Assembly (NCBI GenBank): GCA_937916025.1
Contig: CALGGX010000184.1
Span: forward strand, 1 to 11,732
Reading direction: 5' to 3'
DNA from: an uncultured Selenomonadales bacterium
GTDB taxonomy: Bacteria; Bacillota_C; Negativicutes; Selenomonadales; Selenomonadaceae
DNA: 11,732 nt
The notes beneath the pieces are model-generated. The model was not told where the DNA came from. It did no database searches and saw only the letters and a program-made list of their open reading frames with translations. Position 1 is the first letter of the stretch; each line of letters begins with the position of its first letter. The translations under genes were made by a program, and so were the position numbers. This document shows positions 6,967 through 11,732 of this stretch, in pieces.

Positions 6967-8052
6967 TCATAAAATCCTGAGTATATTATAATCGCAATCG
7001 CAAGCGGCGGCAACACGTCCGGTCTCCCGAATGACGCTAATGATCTCGTCCTCGCGCAATGACGTCGGACTCGACGCACCCGCATCATGCAAGATCGTCT
7101 CTTTGTGGATCGTGCCGTCAATGTCGTCCGCACCGAAGCTCAATGCCACTTGCGCTACCGGCACCGTCAACATCACCCAGTACGCTTTGATGTGATCGAA
7201 ATTATCGAGCATCAATCGAGAGACCGCCATCGTCCGTAAATCATCCCACATCGAGGTCTGTTTGATCTCGCGCTCGAGTGCCGTATTCTTCGGCAGGAAC
7301 GGGAAGCAGATGAACGTCAAAAATCCATGCGTCTCATCTTGCAACTCGCGCAATCGGATCAGATGCTCGACGCGCTCCTCGAGCGTCTCGATATGCCCGT
7401 ACAACATGCTTGCATTCGATCGGATACCCAGTCGATGCGCAATGCGCGCGGCATTTAACCATTCATCAGCCGTCGCCTTCTTCGGACACAGCTCATTGCG
7501 CACCCGATCCGATAAAATCTCCGCGCCGCCGCCCGCGATCGCTCGCAAACCCGCCGACTTCAGATCGAGCAAAATATCTTCGAGCGGACGCCCGGATATT
7601 TTTGCAAAGTGCGTGAGCTCGACTCCGGTGAAGCCCTTGATGTAGAGTTTCGGAAATTTCTCATGCAAAGCGCGAATGATCCCGAGATAATCGTCAAACG
7701 TCCACGTCGGATGCAAACCGCTCACAACATGCAATCCCGCCAAGTTCGGATCGCGCATCGCATCTTCGACAACCGCAATCGCCTGATCGATCGTCATCGC
7801 ATACGCCCCGCGCGCATCTTCATCACGTCCGAAAGCGCAGAATTTGCATCGAGACACGCACATGTTTGTCAAATTGACATGACAGTTGACATTGTAATAC
7901 ACAACATCGCCGCATTTTTTTTGACGGACATGATCCGCCAATGCGCCGAGCCAACTCAGCGAAGGGCTCGAAAACAATCGAAGCCCGTCCTCACGATTGA
8001 GCCGCTCGCCGTTCAAAATCTTCTTCTCAATTGAATTGTACTCGCTGAACAA
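6967..8052 (-). CDS. mqnE: MqnE, aminofutalosine synthase (radical SAM)
   Basis: MqnE joins 3-[(1-carboxyvinyl)oxy]benzoate to the adenosyl group of S-adenosylmethionine to give 6-amino-6-deoxyfutalosine. The 361 residues carry C65-x3-C69-x2-C72 in VNLTNMCVSRCKFCAF, VSGLHPTWTFDDYL (110-123), AGGGAEIL (173-180), LCPKKATADEW, MLYGHIETLEERVEH and FGADDIDGTIHKETI (306-320), which fits MqnE rather than MqnC. The start is TTG 8052 with a strong GGAGGAG five bases upstream; no ATG lies nearby in frame. This copy is the more conventional of the two MqnE paralogues, judging by its cluster motif and its DCDYN ending. It lies at the head of the futalosine block. Confidence 0.9.
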   Translation of the reverse strand: MFSEYNSIEKKILNGERLNREDGLRLFSSPSLSWLGALADHVRQKKCGDVVYYNVNCHVNLTNMCVSRCKFCAFGRDEDARGAYAMTIDQAIAVVEDAMRDPNLAGLHVVSGLHPTWTFDDYLGIIRALHEKFPKLYIKGFTGVELTHFAKISGRPLEDILLDLKSAGLRAIAGGGAEILSDRVRNELCPKKATADEWLNAARIAHRLGIRSNASMLYGHIETLEERVEHLIRLRELQDETHGFLTFICFPFLPKNTALEREIKQTSMWDDLRTMAVSRLMLDNFDHIKAYWVMLTVPVAQVALSFGADDIDGTIHKETILHDAGASSPTSLREDEIISVIRETGRVAAACDCDYNILRIL

Positions 8053-8073
8053 TTAATCTCCTCCCCATCGACG

Positions 8074-8364
8074 TTACCAACATTCCCAAACATAATCGAA
8101 AATCTTGCGATACATGCCGCCGCTCGCAATATCGCCGCAATATCGCCGCACTGCTCGCGCCGCCAATTTTCGTTTGTATCGGCTCTGATGCGAATACTCC
8201 TCAAATCGTTGACACTCGGAATTATATGCAATGCCTGCAAGTCTGCCGCGCCCGACCGGTTGACCCGAAAATCGGCAATGCGTGAAGATGCGTCGCCAAT
8301 TGCGCCGGTTTTCTTCCGCCCTTCGCCGATGAGAATTTTGTCGTCGATCATTTTTTTCAGTCAT
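8074..8364 (-). CDS. Small Arg-rich hypothetical protein between dam and mqnE
   Basis: This is a 96-residue basic protein of no family I recognise. The first third is rich in Arg (for example HRRRAEENRRNWRRIF). The rest has scattered Cys and aromatic residues, QSRYKRKLAARAVRRYCG and a GGMYRKIFDYVWECW ending. Reasons to accept it: its ATG at 8364 overlaps the Dam stop as ATGACTGA, GAGGTG lies about 10 bases upstream, and the stop comes 21 bases before the mqnE start. Without it this would be a roughly 300-base gap in an otherwise gapless run. Reasons for doubt: a longer frame (8351-8013) competes, CGA codons are many, and an 11-base tandem duplication lies inside it. Confidence 0.5.
   Translation of the reverse strand: MTEKNDRRQNSHRRRAEENRRNWRRIFTHCRFSGQPVGRGRLAGIAYNSECQRFEEYSHQSRYKRKLAARAVRRYCGDIASGGMYRKIFDYVWECW
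8126..8150. repeat. 11-base tandem duplication
   Basis: The unit GCAATATCGCC occurs twice in succession (8126-8136 and 8137-8147) and is followed by the first three bases of a third copy. It lies inside the small hypothetical ORF. Because 11 is not a multiple of three, gain or loss of one unit would shift that reading frame. Confidence 0.8.
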
Positions 8365-8546
8365 AATAAATCAGCACCTCATTGATTGCGCCGCGCCGAG
8401 TGCCGATGCTGTTAATCGCCCGCGTCGCCCGCACGGTTTTGATCTCAAAATTCGCATAGAGTTCCCGAATTTCCTTGCAATCCGAATTCGACTCGATAAA
8501 CGGAATGTTTCTCTCCCGCAATTTCAGACATGTATCGCGGAGCTCG
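8357..8546 (-). CDS. Dam-type adenine methylase, C-terminal part (after the adapter junction)
   Basis: From 8546 to the TGA at 8357 the - strand encodes about 62 residues typical of the end of a Dam/DpnM-type N6-adenine methylase: LKLRERNIPFIESNSDCKEI, ELYANFEIKTVRATRAINSI (target-region residues), and GTRRGAINEVLIYYD. It lies in a different frame from the N-terminal part at 8598-9149 and is separated from it by adapter sequence, so no genuine start is present. It is probably the other end of the same gene, with a middle segment lost in assembly. The next ORF starts overlapping this stop by 8 bases, suggesting translational coupling. Confidence 0.82.
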
Positions 8547-8597
8547 AGATCGGAAGAGCACACGTCTGAACTCCAGTCACGTGTGCTCTTCCGATCT
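8547..8597. other. Illumina TruSeq adapter sequence left in the assembly (artefact)
   Basis: Bases 8547-8580 begin AGATCGGAAGAGCACACGTC and end in CTCCAGTCAC, the index-side TruSeq adapter as read through an insert. Bases 8581-8597 are GTGTGCTCTTCCGATCT, the start of the opposite adapter strand. The first and last 17 bases are therefore perfect inverted repeats. Six-frame translation gives the well-known contaminant peptides RSEEHTSELQSR and CSSDL. It interrupts a Dam gene and shifts its frame. It is not biological DNA. Confidence 0.98.
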
Positions 8598-9149
8598 TAC
8601 ATACTGCCGCTCGAGCAGCGTCCGATAATCTTCATTGCAGATCGTCACGTCATTCGATTTAAGATACTCCGAAGCCGCGCGTAGCGTCTGCTCGTTGACG
8701 ATCGCCGGATTTTTGTATCGACCGAACGGCACGTTGAAATATCCCGCCGAATTCACGCGATACAAACCGTTGAAACACGTCCGATTGAGATAGATCATCC
8801 GCGCGGCGCGTTCGACATTCGACAGCTCGGAAAAATTCTCCGCTCGATCCAACGCCCGGACGCGATAAAAATATTCCTCGCAATGCAGTCTTTCATGCTC
8901 CGTCAACAGTTCGATCAAGCCGTCCGGCTCGTCGCGAACGACTTCGTAAACATTGATCAGTTCCGAATTCAGATCGTTAACGATCGCCTTCGACGGTTGC
9001 AATGCAAAAAGAACCGCGCCGCCGCCGAGGAACGGTTCGACATACGTCGCCGAATTCGGACACATCGATTTGATCAGCGGCACGAGTTCTCCGAGCAGTT
9101 GACGTTTGCCGCCAACCCATTTCAAAAACGGTTTCAATTCATCAATCAT
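8598..9149 (-). CDS. Dam-type DNA N6-adenine methylase, N-terminal part (cut by the adapter)
   Basis: This is the N-terminal 184 residues of a Dam/DpnM-family enzyme, which would methylate adenine in GATC using S-adenosylmethionine. Visible motifs are FLKWVGGKRQLL (8-19, SAM-binding motif I), YVEPFLGGGAVLFAL (36-50), VNDLNSELINVYEVV (57-71) and IYLNRTCFNGLYRVN (119-133) with FNVPFGRYKNP. The reading frame enters adapter sequence at 8597, and six spurious residues follow before a stop. The catalytic DPPY motif expected just beyond this point is absent from the assembly. The ATG at 9149 overlaps the upstream gene's stop by 8 bases. The intact protein would be about 270-290 residues. Confidence 0.9.
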
Positions 9150-9810
9150 TTCGCAACGGGCAATCGAGTTTATCGCAAGCCGAGCAATCGTGCATTTTTA
9201 TATCCGATTGCGCCGCATTTTTCGTCAAGCCGATGATTGCCGTGATCGATTTGCGCGGCATCAGCATCAACGCCGCCGATAAGCGCATTCCAATCTCCGA
9301 TGCGCCGCTCACTCGAAACAATTCTTTTTGCGCGCTCAGTGACCAATCGCCGTAACCCGGGCTGTATCGGCTTCGCATTTTGAATCCTTCGCGCTCGACG
9401 ACCTGTTTGATCGCCTGCTCCATTTGATCCGCCGCCTGCTCCACCGCCGAAGTCGCCGCCGCGTCGAGCAACATTGCCGGTACGTAATTTCCATGCTTGA
9501 ATTTACTCGTCACTTCGCGTTCGATTGTCTCGCCGACCGTCACCGCCATGCAAACAACCTTTTCACATGTCTCGAGATGCTTTTCGATCGAGCGTCCGAC
9601 AATCAAAAACGGCGGCTCCGAATTGAGTTCCTTCCGCGCGGAATCGTAGTCGTACATCTTCCAAACGCCGCGCACTTCGATCAGAAGTCCGGCTTCCTCG
9701 CATGCCTCGAGAATGTTTTGCTCGCTGAAGTTTTCTGCCTTCGACAGTCCGGCATATCGTCTCGTTTCTGCCGCATCGATCGTCGTCAGCCGCGCATTGT
9801 AGATCGGCAT
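9142..9810 (-). CDS. MetH activation-domain protein (cobalamin methionine synthase reactivation)
   Basis: This 222-residue protein resembles the stand-alone AdoMet-binding activation domain of B12-dependent methionine synthase, which remethylates inactive cob(II)alamin with an electron and S-adenosylmethionine. Evidence: FLIVGRSIEKHLETCEKVVCMAVTVG (68-93), DAAATSAVEQAAD (116-128), and the SAM-binding R-x3-GY motif in RYSPGYGDWSLSAQKELF (148-165). The C-terminal C-x2-C-x4-C (C209, C212, C217) fits a metal or FeS site seen in split forms. I chose ATG 9810 because GGGAGG lies 10 bases upstream, and because the earlier ATG at 9843 overlaps a probable -10 box. No metH lies in the window. It heads the - strand operon. 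Confidence 0.85.
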   Translation of the reverse strand: MPIYNARLTTIDAAETRRYAGLSKAENFSEQNILEACEEAGLLIEVRGVWKMYDYDSARKELNSEPPFLIVGRSIEKHLETCEKVVCMAVTVGETIEREVTSKFKHGNYVPAMLLDAAATSAVEQAADQMEQAIKQVVEREGFKMRSRYSPGYGDWSLSAQKELFRVSGASEIGMRLSAALMLMPRKSITAIIGLTKNAAQSDIKMHDCSACDKLDCPLRND

Positions 9811-9841
9811 TCGCTCTCGCCTCCCAAAAATTTTTTCCATC

Positions 9842-9875
9842 ATTATAGCACACGTCCCTTTCGTTGTGCTAAAAT
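9842..9875. promoter_or_regulatory. Symmetric divergent promoter/operator region
   Basis: On the - strand TATAAT (9847-9842) forms a perfect -10 box for the methionine-synthase-activation operon. On the + strand TAAAAT (9870-9875) forms a -10 box for the deacetylase. The two lie in a dyad, ATTATAGCACAC and TTGTGCTAAAAT (10 of 12 bases symmetric), whose AGCACA/TGTGCT arms sit 17 bases from each -10. The arms are poor -35 matches, so they may instead be the half-sites of a regulator acting on both directions. Confidence 0.5.
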
Positions 9876-9907
9876 GTTTGACATTGATTAACGGAAGGAG
9901 CCGCGCG

Positions 9908-10666
9908 ATGAAAAAATTTTTCCTGTCGATGATGATCTTCGCAGCAATGATCTTTTTGATGCCGACGCCCGACGGCTTCCCGATTCTCGAATATCACACC
10001 GTCACCGATACTCCCGATGTCGACTCCGTTCGCTACAACGTCGCGCCCGACGACTTCGCCGCACAGCTTGATTATCTCGCCGAGAACGGTTATACTTCCA
10101 TAACGATGCTCGACTTCATAGAAGCAAAAAACGGGCGCGGCGAGCTCCCGCCAAAGCCGATCATGTTGACTTTCGACGACGGCTATGAAGACAATTACAC
10201 CACGATGCTCCCGATCCTCGAAGCGCATGACATGAAGGCGGTCGTCTATGTCATTGCAAATCAAATCGGGCAGAAAGGATATCTCACTTTCGAGCAGCTT
10301 CGCGAAATGCGCGAGCGCGGCATCGAGATCGAAAGTCACACCGCCAATCATCGTCCGCTCGACAAGCTGTCGGATGATGATCTGAAGATCGAATTGCAAG
10401 ACGCAAAAACTTATCTCGAATGGAGCGGCGTCGGCACGATCTATTCTCTGTCATATCCGAACGGAGTTTACAATGACGAGATCATTCGACGGCTCGCGCG
10501 GGAGAATTATTACACGGCAGTAACGGGCGAAGCGGGGCTGAACAATTTCAAGACCAATCAATTCAAATTACATCGCGTAAACATCCCGCAACCGAGGCTC
10601 GGCTTGTTCGAGTTCCGGCTCCGATTGCTGAAAGCCGAGCTCTTCGCAAAACTCGGCAATATTTAA
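9908..10666 (+). CDS. Polysaccharide deacetylase (NodB domain), secreted or membrane-anchored
   Basis: This is a 252-residue member of carbohydrate esterase family 4, zinc enzymes that remove acetyl groups from N-acetyl sugars of peptidoglycan or surface glycans. A short basic start and hydrophobic stretch (residues 2-18) act as signal or anchor; no clear cleavage site is visible. NodB motifs are present: TFDDG (88-92, catalytic and metal Asp), SHTANH (143-148, metal His pair) and LSYPNGVYND (181-190). The PILEYHTVTD opening is typical of the PgaB/YadE-like group. The ATG at 9908 follows AAGGAG by 8 bases; an in-frame ATG at 9866 lies within the promoter region and was rejected. It diverges from the SAM-related operon and precedes another secreted protein gene. 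Confidence 0.92.
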   Translation: MKKFFLSMMIFAAMIFLMPTPDGFPILEYHTVTDTPDVDSVRYNVAPDDFAAQLDYLAENGYTSITMLDFIEAKNGRGELPPKPIMLTFDDGYEDNYTTMLPILEAHDMKAVVYVIANQIGQKGYLTFEQLREMRERGIEIESHTANHRPLDKLSDDDLKIELQDAKTYLEWSGVGTIYSLSYPNGVYNDEIIRRLARENYYTAVTGEAGLNNFKTNQFKLHRVNIPQPRLGLFEFRLRLLKAELFAKLGNI

Positions 10667-10683
10667 AGAATGGATTGATACTA

Positions 10684-11732
10684 TTGAATTTGACAAAAAA
10701 ACTCGCGGTCTCGGCTATGGCGTTTCTCGCATCGTTGTCAATTACCTTGCCGTCCGCCGACGCATATAAATCATCGTCGATGATGCATCGGGTCAACTCG
10801 GAAGTTTTCGACATCGGCGGCACGCTGATTTTTTCCGACAGCCCCGAGTACGTCAAAGACAACGGCATTCTCTATTCCGACATCGTCGACGGCTCCGCGC
10901 GGCTCTTGTATTATCATCTCAACGACACGAATGTCGATAAGAAACTCGCCGTCATCGTCGAAAACGTTTCCGATCAATTCAATACGCTGAATATTACGCG
11001 CGGCGCGGCGACCAAGCCCGGCAAAAAATTTTTGTCGATCGGAAAAGCCGTTCTCACGTCATACATGAAAAATCACTTCCACACGTCATTTACTCTCCGA
11101 AGCGGCGAGAAAAAACTGTTCCGAGACAACATGCATGATCTGATCGTCAAGCCGGGACAACTCGCGTACGGACTTTATGACTTCAACGTCGATTTCCCCG
11201 TGCGCATCACCGTACTGATGTATCCGGTGACGGCGGAACCGATCCCATACTCGAACGGCGCGAAAATCCTCCCGAAAGACGAACTGCAATTGCGCGGCAC
11301 TTTCAAAAACATGACGCGCATCATTCGCGTCAAAAAGAAATACGATGCGAGCAATGACGGCATCGTGTATCTGATGCTCGGCGACGGCGTCAATGACGTT
11401 TACAAAACCGGCATCGATGCCACGGACGGCTCGACCGTAACCGATTTCGGAAATTACGGCATCGATTACAAGCTCGAGTTCGAGACGCGAGACAAAACTC
11501 GCTTCTGCCTCTCGCCGCTCGGAGGATATTATGCCGGCGCGATGCGCTCGAATTATCGCGGGCATTCGCAATTGATTTTGACGCCGCGCGGCAGTACCTA
11601 CTTCGGCGATGAAACTCCCGAGGAACCGGTGAACGTCAAAGAGGCGCGCGAAGAAGGGCTCGCCCTGTTGACGTCTTACACCGAACTCGCCGAACTCGGC
11701 AGTTTCAACGGCAAAGTGCAATTTGATTGGAC
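10684..11732 (+). CDS. Secreted protein of unknown function (partial, runs off the window)
   Basis: An open frame of at least 349 codons continues past the window end. The N-terminus (NLTKKLAVSAMAFLASLS) is a signal peptide with a probable cleavage after SADA near residue 27. The mature part is rich in Asp, Lys, Tyr and beta-prone stretches, for example VFDIGGTLIFSDSPEYVKD, DNMHDLIVKPGQLAYGLYDF and FGNYGIDYKLEFETRDKTRF, and has a PEEP segment before the truncated end. I recognise no domain. The start is uncertain: TTG at 10684 or TTG at 10690, both with a weak ribosome site. It begins 17 bases after the deacetylase stop and is probably co-transcribed with it, which suggests an envelope role. 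Confidence 0.8.
   Translation, partial: MNLTKKLAVSAMAFLASLSITLPSADAYKSSSMMHRVNSEVFDIGGTLIFSDSPEYVKDNGILYSDIVDGSARLLYYHLNDTNVDKKLAVIVENVSDQFNTLNITRGAATKPGKKFLSIGKAVLTSYMKNHFHTSFTLRSGEKKLFRDNMHDLIVKPGQLAYGLYDFNVDFPVRITVLMYPVTAEPIPYSNGAKILPKDELQLRGTFKNMTRIIRVKKKYDASNDGIVYLMLGDGVNDVYKTGIDATDGSTVTDFGNYGIDYKLEFETRDKTRFCLSPLGGYYAGAMRSNYRGHSQLILTPRGSTYFGDETPEEPVNVKEAREEGLALLTSYTELAELGSFNGKVQFDW

Noticed and set aside
8013..8351. A 112-codon - strand frame upstream of mqnE
   Set aside because: It has no ribosome site, overlaps the mqnE start by 40 bases and reads less like a protein than the frame starting at 8364.
8547..8597. A perfect 17-base inverted repeat that could be a hairpin, terminator or recombination site
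   Set aside because: Both arms and the loop are exact sequencing-adapter sequence.
9811..9843. An upstream ATG start (9843) for the MetH activation-domain protein
   Set aside because: It overlaps the TATAAT promoter element and has no ribosome site, whereas 9810 has GGGAGG at proper distance.
11086..11721. A 211-codon - strand frame near the window end
   Set aside because: It is antisense to the open secreted-protein frame that has a signal peptide and continues to the window end.

Overview
This window looks like a chromosomal segment from an anaerobic, menaquinone-making Bacillota, possibly of the Negativicutes type. The support is an oxygen-sensitive class III ribonucleotide reductase, futalosine-pathway radical SAM enzymes, AzlCD, a tRNA with an encoded CCA end, strong GGAGG ribosome sites and frequent TTG starts. 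The taxonomic placement is inference. The sequence appears to come from an Illumina assembly, because a sequencing-adapter junction is embedded at 8547-8597.

Left part, + strand: tRNA-Trp (missing its first base at the window edge) and its terminator, then a promoter and nrdD, the anaerobic ribonucleoside-triphosphate reductase.

Centre, - strand, 9810 down to 2364: one closely packed run of genes. In transcription order these are a methionine-synthase activation-domain protein, a Dam-type adenine methylase (split by the adapter junction), a small Arg-rich ORF, a first MqnE-type radical SAM enzyme, a small putative antitoxin, a VapC-like PIN toxin, a second MqnE-type paralogue, MqnC, an MTAP/PNP-family phosphorylase, AzlC and AzlD. 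Most neighbours overlap or lie within about 25 bases, so the genes are probably co-transcribed and translationally coupled. The likely promoter lies in a symmetric divergent control region near 9842-9875. Many members make, use or recycle S-adenosylmethionine or nucleosides. The core role is the futalosine route to menaquinone: MqnE makes aminofutalosine, a nucleosidase or phosphorylase removes the base, and MqnC cyclises the product. The neighbouring mqnA, mqnD and prenyltransferase genes are not in this window.

Right part, + strand: a secreted or membrane-anchored NodB-type polysaccharide deacetylase, then a secreted protein of unknown function that runs off the window end.

The most unusual points are two MqnE paralogues flanking a toxin-antitoxin-like pair inside one operon, a phosphorylase whose purine-recognition loop differs from true MTA phosphorylases, a strong excess of GATC sites around a dam gene, and the adapter artefact, which means that linkage across 8547-8597 is not proven by this sequence alone.
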